Notes: generated by a model not told the origin, from the sequence alone. Numbered from the stretch's first letter, positions 1 through 8,662 are shown. The stretch: DNA of 16,688 nt from Candidatus Krumholzibacteriia bacterium (GCA_029863355.1 JAOTVO010000027.1:1-16688); one strand, 5' to 3'. Made by a program: numbers and translations.

Positions 1-285
1 TGCGGGGCAAGGGCATCATGGAGAAGTGCACGTTCTGCGTGCAGCGCATCCGCAAGGCGCGCGACCTGGCCAAGGATCGCGACAAGCAGAATCCCCTGAT
101 CCGCGACGGAGAGGTCACCACGGCGTGCGCGCAGGCGTGCCCGGGCCGCGCCATCGCGTTCGGCAATCTGCTCGACGAGAACTCCGTGGTATCCGAGTGG
201 GCCAAGTCGGACCGCTCCGTGCGGCTCCTGGAGGAGCTGGGCACGGGGCCGGCCGTGTTCTATCTGCACGCGAAGGGAAAACACC

Positions 286-296
<11 letters not shown>
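1..296 (+). CDS. actB: Alternative complex III iron-sulfur subunit, C-terminal fragment (ActB-like)
   Basis: Only the last ~98 codons are present; the frame is open at the left edge. The visible part begins within the typical ferredoxin segment: RGKGIMEKCTFCVQRI, then TTACAQACPGRAIAFGNL, so four cysteines of a 4Fe-4S binding arrangement (CxxC and CxxxC) are seen. The tail with LEELGTGPAVFYL matches the C-terminus of ActB/PsrB/HybA-type iron-sulfur subunits. In alternative complex III this subunit carries electrons taken from quinol at the NrfD-type membrane subunits. The stop lies 11 bases inside the next gene (actC), so the two are translationally coupled. The molybdopterin-like N-terminal domain typical of full ActB fusions lies outside the window and cannot be checked. 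A PsrB or HybA homologue is the alternative, but the downstream ActC/ActD/ActF order favours ActB. Confidence 0.85.
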
Positions 297-1622
<1,326 letters not shown>

Positions 1623-1626
<4 letters not shown>

Positions 1627-2054
1627 CGGAGCGGTTCGTATTCGACAACGAGCACGACTTCCTGGAGAAGCTGCGCGAGCTGGTAGACCGGGGCGTGAAG
1701 CCGCGCGACATCCAGACCTACGCCCCGCACCCCGTGCACCACGCCGAAAAGTTGCTGGGCATGCGGCCGAGCGGCGTGCGGCTCTTCGCGCTCTGCGGCG
1801 GCCTGCTGGGGGCGATCACCGGGTACGGCTTCACCTCGTGGACGGCCCTGGACTGGCCGCTGATCAGCGGGGGCAAGCCGATGGTGTCCATTCCGGCCTA
1901 CACGATCATCGCCTTCGAGTTCATGATCCTGTTCGGCGCGCTCTCGTCTTTCTTGGGCTTCGTGATTCTGTCGCGGATGCCGGGCGTGCGCACGATCATC
2001 TCGGACGACGAGGTCACCGACAACTACGAGATCCACGTGCGGAGGGCGCGCTGA
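1623..2054 (+). CDS. actD: DUF3341 membrane subunit of alternative complex III (ActD-like), TTG start
   Basis: The 143-residue product starts at TTG, overlapping the actC stop by two bases. It has a soluble N-terminal part with the pattern FDNEHDFLEKLRELVDRGV then DIQTYAPHPVH, which is the DUF3341 fold start. Two membrane helices follow, at about residues 53-74 and 92-117, joined by a loop containing WPLISGGKP. This two-helix hairpin is the hallmark of ActD, which packs against ActC in alternative complex III; no cofactor is expected. It is shorter than many ActD proteins, mostly at the C-terminus, which ends soon after the second helix. The assignment rests on the helix layout, the loop motif and its place between ActC and ActF. 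Confidence 0.85.
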
Positions 2055-2056
2055 CC

Positions 2057-3133
2057 ATGGGTACGAAGCTGAGCTACCCGAGACTGGCGCTCCTGGCCGT
2101 GGCCGCGGCGGCGTTGATCGGCGCGCTGGAGCGCTTCGTGCAGCCCGAGCCCGGGGGGACGCTGCTCTTGACGATGGTGATCTTCCTCGCCATCGCCGAG
2201 GGGTGCGTCGCCCTCATGGCGGCGGCGGAGATCACGCACGGCGGCTGGCACCTGCCCATGCGCTCGCGCATGCTGGCCGCGCAGGCCATGATCCCCGTGG
2301 TCGGGCTGTTGTTCGTCGTGCAGAGCCTGCGGCTGGAGATCTATCCCTGGGCCGAGTCGCACGGCTTTTGGCTCAACCGGGACTTCTTCATCGCGCGGCA
2401 CCTGGTCCTGATCGCGCTGGCCTTCCTCGTCGCGCGCAGGTTCGCCGCCCACGCGCTGCGCGGGCTGGACAGCCGGCGCCTGTGGGCGGTGCTCTACGTG
2501 CTGCTCTTCGTGTTCCACCAGACCATCGTCGGCATCGAGTGGGTCATGTCGCTGGAGCGGCCGTGGTTCAGCACGCTTCTGGGCGCCTTCTTCGTGGTCT
2601 CGGCCTTTCTCTCCGGCATCACGACCGGCGCCATCGTGCTGTTCTTCTGGCGCGGACGCTTCGACGAGAAGCTCCGCCTGGCACAGAAGTCGATCGGCGG
2701 GCTGATGTTCGGCTTCGCGACCTTCTGGGCCTACTTCTACTTCTCGCAGCTCATCGTGATCTGGTACGGGAACCTGCCCGAGGAAGTCGGCTACCTGGCC
2801 AAGCGCATCGGCTACCACACGCCCTACTGGGCGGTGGCCCGGCTGGCGTTCGGCATGATCTGGGTGATCCCGTTCGCCGTCCTGTTGCGGCGCAAGAACA
2901 AGACGAACCCGTGGGTGACGATGGCCCTCGCCTTCACGATTCTCACCGGCTTCCTGCTGGAGAAGGGCCTGATGATCCACCCGGCGGCGTCGGTCCACCC
3001 GGTCGCCGTGCTGCTCGAGCTGGCCATCGCCGGGGCGGTGTTCGTCGCCATCATGCGCGGCGGCGAGGCGCTCCTGCCCGGAGGCGGGGCGGCGCGCGCG
3101 GAGAGCGCGGCGCCTGCGCCTGTAACCAACTGA
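2057..3133 (+). CDS. actF: Alternative complex III second quinone-site-type membrane subunit (ActF-like)
   Basis: This 358-residue protein has about ten hydrophobic helices. The best signature is FWAYFYFSQLIVIWYGNLPE (starting at residue 223), which is very close to the ActF motif around a buried aspartate/tyrosine/asparagine cluster. HQTIVGIEWVMSL and a late EKGLMIHPAASVHP segment also fit. ActF is a smaller NrfD-like membrane subunit of alternative complex III, sitting beside ActD. The ATG at 2057 follows the actD stop by 2 bases, with GGAGGG at 2041-2046 as ribosome site. In the classical order actE (mono-heme cytochrome c) lies between actD and actF; here it is absent. The C-terminal tail (GGGAARAESAAPAP) is low complexity. 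This gene appears to be the end of the operon, since a new promoter follows. Confidence 0.86.
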   Translation: MGTKLSYPRLALLAVAAAALIGALERFVQPEPGGTLLLTMVIFLAIAEGCVALMAAAEITHGGWHLPMRSRMLAAQAMIPVVGLLFVVQSLRLEIYPWAESHGFWLNRDFFIARHLVLIALAFLVARRFAAHALRGLDSRRLWAVLYVLLFVFHQTIVGIEWVMSLERPWFSTLLGAFFVVSAFLSGITTGAIVLFFWRGRFDEKLRLAQKSIGGLMFGFATFWAYFYFSQLIVIWYGNLPEEVGYLAKRIGYHTPYWAVARLAFGMIWVIPFAVLLRRKNKTNPWVTMALAFTILTGFLLEKGLMIHPAASVHPVAVLLELAIAGAVFVAIMRGGEALLPGGGAARAESAAPAPVTN

Positions 3134-3156
3134 CTGTAAATGAGTTATAGCATTGG

Positions 3157-3183
3157 CCCGGGCCCGACCCGGACCCGCCCGGG
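3157..3183 (+). terminator. GC-rich hairpin after actF, possible transcription end
   Basis: Perfect 7-base arms CCCGGGC (3157-3163) and GCCCGGG (3177-3183) enclose a 13-base loop, 23 bases after the actF stop. There is no T-run after it, so this is not a classical intrinsic terminator. It may mark a Rho-dependent or hairpin-only end, or be chance in GC-rich DNA. Confidence 0.3.
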
Positions 3184-3207
3184 AGGACCGCGGCGGCGCC
3201 TTTCACC

Positions 3208-3236
3208 TTGACGGGTTCGCGTACAACTGCTATATA
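3208..3236 (+). promoter_or_regulatory. Sigma70-type promoter of the rplM ribosomal operon
   Basis: TTGACG (3208-3213) and TATATA (3231-3236) are separated by exactly 17 bases, which is the ideal housekeeping promoter layout. The -10 sits in a conspicuously AT-rich patch in otherwise very GC-rich sequence. Transcription would start near 3243, giving a leader of about 27 bases before rplM. It separates the respiratory operon from the translation operon. Confidence 0.75.
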
Positions 3237-3269
3237 TCAAAGACTTTTTCACGATCGGTGGTAACGGGA

Positions 3270-3701
3270 ATGAAGACGCACACGGTGAAGGCGGCCGACA
3301 TCGAGCAGCGCTGGTACGTGGTCGACGCGGCCGAACGGCCCCTCGGGCGCCTGGCCACGCAGGTCGCGGCCGTGCTTCGGGGCAAGCACCATCCGGAATA
3401 CTCGCCGCATCTGGGCCTGGGCGACCACGTGGTCGTGGTCAACGCGGACAAGATCCACCTCAGCGGCAACAAGCGGAGCACCAAGCGCTACTACCGGTAC
3501 TCCGGCTACCCGTCGGGCTTGAAGGTGCGCACGCTGCAGGAGATGATGGACAAGGACGTGACCAAGGTCGTCCGCCTGGCCGTAAAGGGGATGCTGCCGA
3601 GCAACAAGCTCGGCCGCCGGCTCCTCAAGCACCTCAGGGTGTACGAGGGACCGGCGCACCCGCACCAGGCCCAGCAGCCCGCCGACATGCCCAAAATGTA
3701 A
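3270..3701 (+). CDS. rplM: 50S ribosomal protein L13
   Basis: The 143-residue product matches L13 over its whole usual length (about 142). Visible family motifs include WYVVDAAERPLGRLATQVA, the GDHVVVVNADKIHLSGNK block, YYRYSGYPSGLK, and KGMLPSNKLGRRLLKHLRVY, ending in a PHQAQQP tail. L13 binds 23S rRNA early in assembly of the large subunit. The ATG at 3270 is chosen because it gives the standard N-terminus MKTHTVKAADIEQRWYVV; the frame stays open upstream to 3153, but that stretch holds the promoter and is not protein-like. The ribosome site is weak (GGTGG around 3257-3261). rpsI follows after 45 bases, the widely conserved L13-S9 pair. Confidence 0.97.
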   Translation: MKTHTVKAADIEQRWYVVDAAERPLGRLATQVAAVLRGKHHPEYSPHLGLGDHVVVVNADKIHLSGNKRSTKRYYRYSGYPSGLKVRTLQEMMDKDVTKVVRLAVKGMLPSNKLGRRLLKHLRVYEGPAHPHQAQQPADMPKM

Positions 3702-3746
3702 ACCCGCCCGGGACACCACCGGGGAAAGAACAGGTTGGTCGTAAGA

Positions 3747-4139
3747 ATGAGCGCGAACCAAATCGGTGCCGTCGGCCGGCGCAAGGAGTCCGTCGCCAGG
3801 GTCTACCTGGCCCCGGGCAGCGGCAACACCACCATCAACGGCAAGGAACTGGCCGCGTACCTCGGCCGCGAGACGCTGGTCCTGCGCGTGAACGAGCCGC
3901 TGGCGGTGACGGAGACGCTTGGCAAGTACGACGTGCGCGCCGTCGTGAGCGGGGGCGGCATCGCGGGCCAGGCCGGAGCCGTGCGCTTGGGCATCGCCCG
4001 CGCGCTGGTCAAGGCGGACGAGCGGTTCCACTCCGTTCTCAAGACCAAGGGTCTGCTCACGCGTGACCCGCGCATGAAAGAACGGAAGAAGTACGGCCTG
4101 GCCGGCCGTCGCAAGGCCTTCCAGTTCTCGAAGCGCTAG
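3747..4139 (+). CDS. rpsI: 30S ribosomal protein S9
   Basis: The 130-residue product is a full-length S9. The N-terminal [15 protein letters not shown], the central [19 protein letters not shown] and the basic tail [14 protein letters not shown] are all diagnostic. The final Lys-Arg reaches the tRNA in the ribosomal P site in known structures. The ATG at 3747 is preferred; a TTG four codons earlier (3735) has a GGGGAAAG purine stretch upstream and remains possible. The gene is co-transcribed with rplM in most bacteria. After its stop comes a 154-base gap containing two inverted repeats before rpsB. Confidence 0.97.
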   Translation: MSANQIGAVGRRKESVARVYLAPGSGNTTINGKELAAYLGRETLVLRVNEPLAVTETLGKYDVRAVVSGGGIAGQAGAVRLGIARALVKADERFHSVLKTKGLLTRDPRMKERKKYGLAGRRKAFQFSKR

Positions 4140-4165
4140 TCGCTAAATCGAAACGGCGTAGGGAA

Positions 4166-4195
4166 CGCGGCCCGAACCCGAACACGGTGGCCGCG
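4166..4195 (+). promoter_or_regulatory. Stem-loop 1 in the rpsI-rpsB gap
   Basis: Perfect 7-base arms CGCGGCC (4166-4172) and GGCCGCG (4189-4195) enclose a 16-base loop and are followed by AAAAACAAC rather than a T-run. It is therefore unlikely to be an intrinsic terminator on this strand. It may be part of an RNA leader for rpsB. Confidence 0.4.
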
Positions 4196-4207
4196 AAAAA
4201 CAACACA

Positions 4208-4265
4208 CACTGCGCCCAAGGTTCGCCTTCCGGGTGCCCCGATGGGGTGGAAGGCGGCCGCAGTG
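4208..4265 (+). promoter_or_regulatory. Stem-loop 2: candidate structured rpsB (S2) mRNA leader
   Basis: Three nested perfect helices can be drawn. The outer is CACTGCG (4208-4214) with CGCAGTG (4259-4265). The middle is CGCCTTCC (4224-4231) with GGAAGGCG (4249-4256). The inner is CCCC (4237-4240) with GGGG (4244-4247) around a GAT loop. Internal loops are asymmetric (9 and 2 bases; 5 and 1). Such an element directly before rpsB fits autogenous control by a ribosomal protein, known for S2 in other bacteria. I do not recognise a known leader family in it. Confidence 0.5.
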
Positions 4266-4293
4266 GAGGCAAAACCGAGATAGGGGGTTTTCG

Positions 4294-5055
4294 ATGGGTG
4301 AGCTCACCCTGAAGGACCTGTTGGAAGCAGGGGTTCATTTTGGCCACCAGACGCGACGGTGGAATCCCAAGATGAAGCCCTTCATTTTTATGGAGAAGAA
4401 CGGCATCCACATCATCGACCTCGAGAAGACCCTCGAGGGCGCAATACGCGCGCGCGACGCCGTGCTGGAGGTGGCGCGGCGCGGCAAGAACGTGCTGTTC
4501 ATCGGCACCAAACCGCAGGCGAAGAACGTCGTGCGGGAGGAGGCGGAGCGCTGCACGATGCCCTTCGTCAGCGAGCGCTGGCTGGGCGGAACGCTCACGA
4601 ACTTCAACACGGTGCGACGCAGTCTGGACAAGCTCGAGTACCTCGAGCGGATCGAGACCGACGGCACCGTCGAGCAGTTCTCCAAGAAGGAAGCCCTGCG
4701 GCTGCGCAAGGAGCGCGACAAGCTGGTCAAGGCGCTGGGGGGAATCCGCGGCATGACGGAGACGCCCGCCATGGTCTTCGTCGTGGACACCAAGAAGGAG
4801 ATCAACGCGGTGCGCGAGGCGCGCAAGCTGCGCATCCCCATCATCGGTCTCATCGACACCAACGCCGACCCCGACGAGGTCGACCACCCGATCCCGAGCA
4901 ACGACGACGCCATGCGCGCCATCGCCCTGTTCTGCCGGATGATCGCGGAGGCGTGCATCGAGGGCCGCGCGAGCCGGCAGGAGGGCGGCGATGCGCCGCC
5001 GCCGACGGCAGCGGAGCGGGGAGAGATCGCGCGCGGCAAAGAGTCGGTCGCCTGA
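4294..5055 (+). CDS. rpsB: 30S ribosomal protein S2
   Basis: The 253-residue product is standard in length for S2. The N-terminal LLEAGVHFGHQTRRWNPKM, the FIGTKPQAKNVV and RWLGGTLTNFNTV blocks, and the late PIIGLIDTNADPDEVDHPIP and IPSNDDAMRAIALF are all family hallmarks. S2 joins the small subunit late and depends on S1. The start ATG at 4294 has a strong AGGGGG ribosome site at 4282-4287. The C-terminal tail after about residue 230 (EGGDAPPPTAAERGEIA) is acidic and proline-rich, common in S2 and variable between species. tsf follows 56 bases later, the almost universal rpsB-tsf pair. The 5' region carries the inverted repeats described at 4166-4265. Confidence 0.98.
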   Translation: MGELTLKDLLEAGVHFGHQTRRWNPKMKPFIFMEKNGIHIIDLEKTLEGAIRARDAVLEVARRGKNVLFIGTKPQAKNVVREEAERCTMPFVSERWLGGTLTNFNTVRRSLDKLEYLERIETDGTVEQFSKKEALRLRKERDKLVKALGGIRGMTETPAMVFVVDTKKEINAVREARKLRIPIIGLIDTNADPDEVDHPIPSNDDAMRAIALFCRMIAEACIEGRASRQEGGDAPPPTAAERGEIARGKESVA

Positions 5056-5111
5056 AGCGGCGCCCGTCAATCACACGGACATCGAACGCTGTTCACATCG
5101 ACGGAGGAAGC

Positions 5112-5705
5112 ATGGAGATCAAGGCTGCGATGGTGAGTGAGTTGCGCGCCATGACCGGCGCGGGCATGATGGACTGCAAGAAGGCGCTCTCCGAGAGCAA
5201 CGGCGACATGGAGAAGGCCGTCGAGTTCCTGCGCATCAAGGGACTGTCCAAGGCGGCCAAGAAAGCCGGTCGAGAGACCAGCGAGGGGCTCGTGCTCTCG
5301 TACATCCATCCCGGCAACCGCATCGGCGTGCTGCTGGAGATCAACTGCGAGACGGATTTCGTGGCGCGCACCGACGAGTTCCAGAACTTCACGCGCAACC
5401 TCGCCATGCACATCGCCGCGGCATCGCCCATCGCTGTGTCGCGCGAGGAGATACCGGCGGACGTCGTCGATAAGGAGCGCGAAGTCTACCGCACGCAGGC
5501 GCGCGAGGAGGGCAAACCGGACAAGGTGCTGGAAAAGATCGTCGAGGGGCGCGTGGAGAAGTTCTTCCAGGAGGTCGCCCTGCTCGACCAGACCTACGTG
5601 CGGGACCCGGACAAGGTCGTCGGCGAACTGCTCAAGGAGACCATCGCCGTGTTCGGCGAGAACATCCGCATCACGCGCTTCGCGCGTTTCGAGCTCGGGC
5701 GCTAG
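5112..5705 (+). CDS. tsf: Translation elongation factor Ts, short form
   Basis: EF-Ts exchanges GDP for GTP on EF-Tu. The 197-residue product begins with a UBA-like helical domain (VSELRAMTGAGMMDCKKAL, about residues 7-25), followed by the core with INCETDFVAR (TDFVAR at residues 81-86), the segment that inserts into EF-Tu. Only one core subdomain region is present, so this is the short form seen in Thermus and many other phyla rather than the roughly 280-residue enterobacterial form. That is normal diversity, not truncation. The C-terminal block ALLDQTYVRDPDKVVGELL is intact. The ATG at 5112 follows a strong GGAGGAAG site (5103-5110). The stop is followed at once by the unusual pyrH start region. 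Confidence 0.97.
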   Translation: MEIKAAMVSELRAMTGAGMMDCKKALSESNGDMEKAVEFLRIKGLSKAAKKAGRETSEGLVLSYIHPGNRIGVLLEINCETDFVARTDEFQNFTRNLAMHIAAASPIAVSREEIPADVVDKEREVYRTQAREEGKPDKVLEKIVEGRVEKFFQEVALLDQTYVRDPDKVVGELLKETIAVFGENIRITRFARFELGR

Positions 5706-5709
5706 GGAG
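5705..5709 (+). promoter_or_regulatory. Shine-Dalgarno site for the CTG start of pyrH
   Basis: GGGAG overlaps the last base of the tsf stop and lies 6 bases before CTG at 5716. The spacing is ideal and supports initiation at this non-standard codon. An in-frame TAG at 5710-5712 excludes any earlier start. Confidence 0.6.
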
Positions 5710-5715
5710 TAGACC

Positions 5716-6429
5716 CTGCAGAACAGTCGCTTCCAGAGGATCCTTCTCAAGTTCAGCGGCGAAATCCTGTCCCAGGACGGCGGTGGCGGTATCGATTTCG
5801 CCAAGCTGGCCGGGTTCTCCAAGCAGATCGCCGATGTAAAGGCCCTGGGCGTCGAGATCGGGCTCGTCATCGGCGGCGGCAACATCCTGCGCGGTAGCGC
5901 ATCCAGCCAGAACGGGATCGACCGGGTGAGCGCCGACTACATGGGCATGCTCGCCACCGTGATCAACGCGCTCGCCTTCCAGAACGTCCTGGAGCGGAAC
6001 GGGGTGGACACCCGCGTCCTGACCGCGATAAAGATGGAGCAGCTGGCGGAGCCGTACATCAAGCGGCGGGCCATCCGCCACCTGGAGAAGGGTCGCGTGG
6101 TGATTTTCGCGGGCGGTACAGGTAATCCCTACTTCACGACGGACACGGCGGCGGCGCTGCGCGCCATCGAGATAGAGGCGGAAGTCGTCATCAAGGGCAC
6201 CAAAGTGGACGGCGTGTACGACGGCGATCCCGTGGAGGATCCGGGTGCGACGCGCTTCGATTCGCTGCGCTACATCGAGGTCCTCAACCGCGGCCTGCGC
6301 GTCATGGACGCGACGGCCGTGTCGCTGTGCATGGAGAACTCCTTGCCCATCGTGGTGTTCAACCTGACCGAGGAGGGCACGCTGCTTCGGCTCGTCCGCG
6401 GCGAACGGGTGGGGACCGTCGTCTCTTAG
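5716..6429 (+). CDS. pyrH: UMP kinase (uridylate kinase), apparent CTG start
   Basis: The enzyme phosphorylates UMP to UDP with ATP, the second-last step to UTP/CTP. Read from CTG the product is 237 residues, the normal PyrH length. Visible motifs are RILLKFSGE (phosphate-binding lysine), [12 protein letters not shown] (GGGN at 53-56), [28 protein letters not shown] (133 onward) and [13 protein letters not shown], which together define the amino-acid-kinase fold of bacterial PyrH. The start is odd: an in-frame TAG at 5710 precedes it, and the first standard start codon downstream (GTG at 5926) would delete the first 70 residues, including the GGGN loop. CTG with a good ribosome site is therefore the best call; a base error at that codon is the alternative. 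It sits between tsf and frr, the usual place. Confidence 0.93.
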   Translation: MQNSRFQRILLKFSGEILSQDGGGGIDFAKLAGFSKQIADVKALGVEIGLVIGGGNILRGSASSQNGIDRVSADYMGMLATVINALAFQNVLERNGVDTRVLTAIKMEQLAEPYIKRRAIRHLEKGRVVIFAGGTGNPYFTTDTAAALRAIEIEAEVVIKGTKVDGVYDGDPVEDPGATRFDSLRYIEVLNRGLRVMDATAVSLCMENSLPIVVFNLTEEGTLLRLVRGERVGTVVS

Positions 6430-6449
6430 TTCCACGAGGAGGCTTCACT

Positions 6450-7007
6450 ATGTTGGAGGAACTCCGGAAGAAGACGGAACAAGGCATGGCCGGCGCGATG
6501 CAGCACTTGCACCAGGATCTGGCCACGGTGCGCACGGGGAAGGCCAACCCGGCGCTGCTCGACTCGATCCAAGTGGACTACTTCGGCCAGCGCGTTCCTC
6601 TGAAGCAGGTTGCGAGCATCGCGGTGCCCGACCCCCGACTCATCACCATCCAGCCTTGGGATCGCTCCGTGGTGAGCGAAATCGAGAAGGCGATCATGGC
6701 CTCGGAGCTGGGCCTGATGCCGCAGAGCGACGGGCAGCTCATCCGACTCCCCATCCCCCCGCTGACCGGGGAGCGGCGCAAGGAGCTGGTGAAGGTCGTC
6801 AAGCGCATGGGGGAAGAGACCAAGGTGGCCGTCCGCAACGTGCGCCGGCACGCCAACGAGGAGCTCAAGCGGCTGGAGAAGCAGCACGAGCTGTCCGAGG
6901 ACAACATGCACACCAAGGCGCAGGAGATCCAGAAGCTGACGGACGAGTACATCTCCAAGGTCGACGAAGCGGTCGCGGCCAAGGAGAAGGAGATCCTGGA
7001 GATCTAG
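6450..7007 (+). CDS. frr: Ribosome recycling factor
   Basis: RRF splits post-termination ribosomes together with EF-G. The 185-residue product has the exact usual length. Family motifs are LATVRTGKANPALLDSIQVDY (in part), LKQVASIAVPDPRLITIQPW, LGLMPQSDGQLIRLPIPPLT and GERRKELVKVVKRMGEETKV followed by VAVRNVRRHANEELK. The long C-terminal helices form the tRNA-like three-helix bundle, ending with TDEYISKVDEAVAAKEKEI. The ATG at 6450 lies behind a strong GAGGAGG site (6436-6442), 20 bases after the pyrH stop. The pyrH-frr pair is conserved across bacteria and links nucleotide supply with translation. Nothing is missing. Confidence 0.98.
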   Translation: MLEELRKKTEQGMAGAMQHLHQDLATVRTGKANPALLDSIQVDYFGQRVPLKQVASIAVPDPRLITIQPWDRSVVSEIEKAIMASELGLMPQSDGQLIRLPIPPLTGERRKELVKVVKRMGEETKVAVRNVRRHANEELKRLEKQHELSEDNMHTKAQEIQKLTDEYISKVDEAVAAKEKEILEI

Positions 7008-7032
7008 CGGCGAGGTTGCCGCCGGCGGACGA

Positions 7033-7776
7033 ATGGCCAATGACATCGACGCAGAGATCGCAGCCCTGAAATCGTCCGATAACCTCCCCGAGCACATCGC
7101 CATCATCATGGACGGCAACGGGCGCTGGGCGAAGCAGCGCAGGCTGCCGCGCCTGGCCGGGCACCGGGCCGGCCGCGAGCCCGTACGCACCTGCGTGCGC
7201 ACGTGCGCCCGTATCGGCATCAAGTACCTGACCCTGTACACGTTTTCACTGGAGAACTGGCAGCGGCCGAAGGCGGAGGTCTCCGGTCTGATGCGTTTCC
7301 TCGAGGACGTGCTGCGCCGCGAGTTCGAGGAGCTCGACGAGAACAATGTGCGCCTCAACGCCATCGGTCGCCTCGACATGCTGCCGAAGCGCACGCGCGC
7401 CGCGCTGGCGGGCACGATCGAGCGCCTCGCGCACAACACGGGGTTGGTGTTGACTCTGGCGATCAGCTACGGCGGGCGCGCCGAGATCGTGGACGCGGCG
7501 CGTCGCTTCGGCGCCGACGTGGCCGCGGGCAAGGGGTCCGGCGCCGCCGACGAAGCCGCGTTTCGCCGCTACCTCTACGACCCCGAGCTGCCCGACCCGG
7601 ATCTGCTCATCCGCACCAGCGGCGAGCTGCGCGTCTCCAATTTTCTCCTATGGCAGATCGCATACGCGGAGATATGGGTCACCGACGTGCTGTGGCCCGA
7701 CTTCTCCGAGCGACACCTGGTGGAGGGAATCCGCGCGTACCAGGACCGGGATCGGCGCTTCGGGCTCTCGGAGTGA
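7033..7776 (+). CDS. uppS: Undecaprenyl diphosphate synthase (cis-prenyltransferase)
   Basis: UppS extends farnesyl diphosphate with isopentenyl units to make the C55 lipid carrier for peptidoglycan and O-antigen. The 247-residue product carries the catalytic HIAIIMDGNGRWAKQR motif (aspartate at residue 27), GHRAG with the phosphate-binding histidine-arginine, TLYTFSLENWQRP, ISYGGRAEIVDA, and the RTSGELRVSNFLLWQ motif (194-208) followed by AYAEIWVTDVLWPDF. These cover all five conserved regions. ATG at 7033 is the first start giving the normal short N-terminus; the ribosome site is weak. It lies 25 bases after frr and 4 bases before cdsA. The product of Dxr, encoded two genes on, feeds the same pathway. 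Confidence 0.97.
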   Translation: MANDIDAEIAALKSSDNLPEHIAIIMDGNGRWAKQRRLPRLAGHRAGREPVRTCVRTCARIGIKYLTLYTFSLENWQRPKAEVSGLMRFLEDVLRREFEELDENNVRLNAIGRLDMLPKRTRAALAGTIERLAHNTGLVLTLAISYGGRAEIVDAARRFGADVAAGKGSGAADEAAFRRYLYDPELPDPDLLIRTSGELRVSNFLLWQIAYAEIWVTDVLWPDFSERHLVEGIRAYQDRDRRFGLSE

Positions 7777-7780
7777 ACCC

Positions 7781-8647
7781 GTGGGACGCTCGAGCACCGC
7801 ATCGAACAGCACCTCCTGGCTGCGGTCGGGTATGGTGCTGCGCGTGCTCGCTTCGCTGGTCTTCATCCCCTGCTTCGTGGTGATCGCGCTGCGCGGCGGC
7901 GGGTACTTCCTGGGATTGATCGCTCTGGTCGTCACCCTGGGCATGGGGGAGTTCTTCTCCATGATGCGGGCCAAGGGCCTGCAGCCGTTCAAGTACGCGG
8001 GGGTGACCAGCGGCCTCGCGCTGCTCTGGTTCACGTACGATCGAAACGGAGCCGACGCGGGGTTCGCCGTCGCGCTCGTCGTCATGGCGGTCCTCGCGCT
8101 GGAGCTGATGCGCAAGGAGAGCCGGGCCGCGCTCACCCACGCGAGCACCACCTTCTTCGGCGTGATCTACGTCGCATTCCTGAGCTCGCACATGGTGCTC
8201 CTGCGCGAGCTCCCGCGCGGTCTGGGGTTGCCTTACGCCGAAGGGTCGGCCTTCGTGTTCCTCGCCTTCGCGGTGACGTGGTCCGGAGACACCGGCGCCT
8301 ACCTCGTGGGCCGGACGGTGGGACGGCACCCGCTCCTGCCGCGCATCTCGCGCGGAAAGACGGTGGAGGGTGCGGTGGGCGGGGCGGTCTTCGCCGTGTT
8401 CGGCGCGCTGGTCGCGCGCTACACGTTCGCTCCGTTCCTGGGCACGGTGAGCGCCGTGGCGCTGGGGCTGTGCGCTACGCTGGCCGGGTTGGGCGGGGAC
8501 CTCACGGAGTCCATGATCAAGCGCGACGCGGACGTCAAGGACGCCTCGGGGGTGATCCCGGGGCACGGCGGGGTGCTGGACCGATTCGACAGTTTACTTT
8601 TCACGGCTCCGCTCATATATTACTTCCTCAAGTTCTTTATTTTATAG
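7781..8647 (+). CDS. cdsA: Phosphatidate cytidylyltransferase (CDP-diacylglycerol synthase)
   Basis: CdsA makes CDP-diacylglycerol from phosphatidate and CTP in the inner membrane, the branch point to all phospholipids. The 288-residue protein has about eight hydrophobic segments. The family signature is GDLTESMIKRDADVKDASG (239-257) followed by IPGHGGVLDRFDSLLF, with the metal-binding aspartates intact. FAVTWSGDTGAYLVGRTVGRH and ISRGKTVEGAVGG are also typical. The GTG start at 7781 has GGAG at 7770-7773, overlapping the uppS end. The last codons (IYYFLKFFIL) are strikingly AT-rich for this genome and overlap a promoter-like sequence for dxr. The neighbours uppS and dxr match the conserved order. 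Confidence 0.96.
   Translation: MGRSSTASNSTSWLRSGMVLRVLASLVFIPCFVVIALRGGGYFLGLIALVVTLGMGEFFSMMRAKGLQPFKYAGVTSGLALLWFTYDRNGADAGFAVALVVMAVLALELMRKESRAALTHASTTFFGVIYVAFLSSHMVLLRELPRGLGLPYAEGSAFVFLAFAVTWSGDTGAYLVGRTVGRHPLLPRISRGKTVEGAVGGAVFAVFGALVARYTFAPFLGTVSAVALGLCATLAGLGGDLTESMIKRDADVKDASGVIPGHGGVLDRFDSLLFTAPLIYYFLKFFIL
8593..8621 (+). promoter_or_regulatory. Promoter-like element inside the 3' end of cdsA, upstream of dxr
   Basis: TTTACT (8593-8598) and TATATT (8616-8621) are spaced by 17 bases, in a patch that is far more AT-rich than anything near it. It would start transcripts near 8628, just before dxr. The match is 4 of 6 at -35 and 5 of 6 at -10 to the housekeeping consensus. Confidence 0.5.
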
Positions 8648-8662
8648 TAGGTTGCGTCAATC

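Noticed and set aside
3153..3269. N-terminal extension of the rplM frame
   Set aside because: The upstream codons cover the promoter and leader; the L13 N-terminus is conserved from the ATG at 3270.
5112..5705. tsf considered truncated because it is shorter than the E. coli protein
   Set aside because: The short EF-Ts form is normal in many phyla and all key motifs and a proper C-terminus are present.
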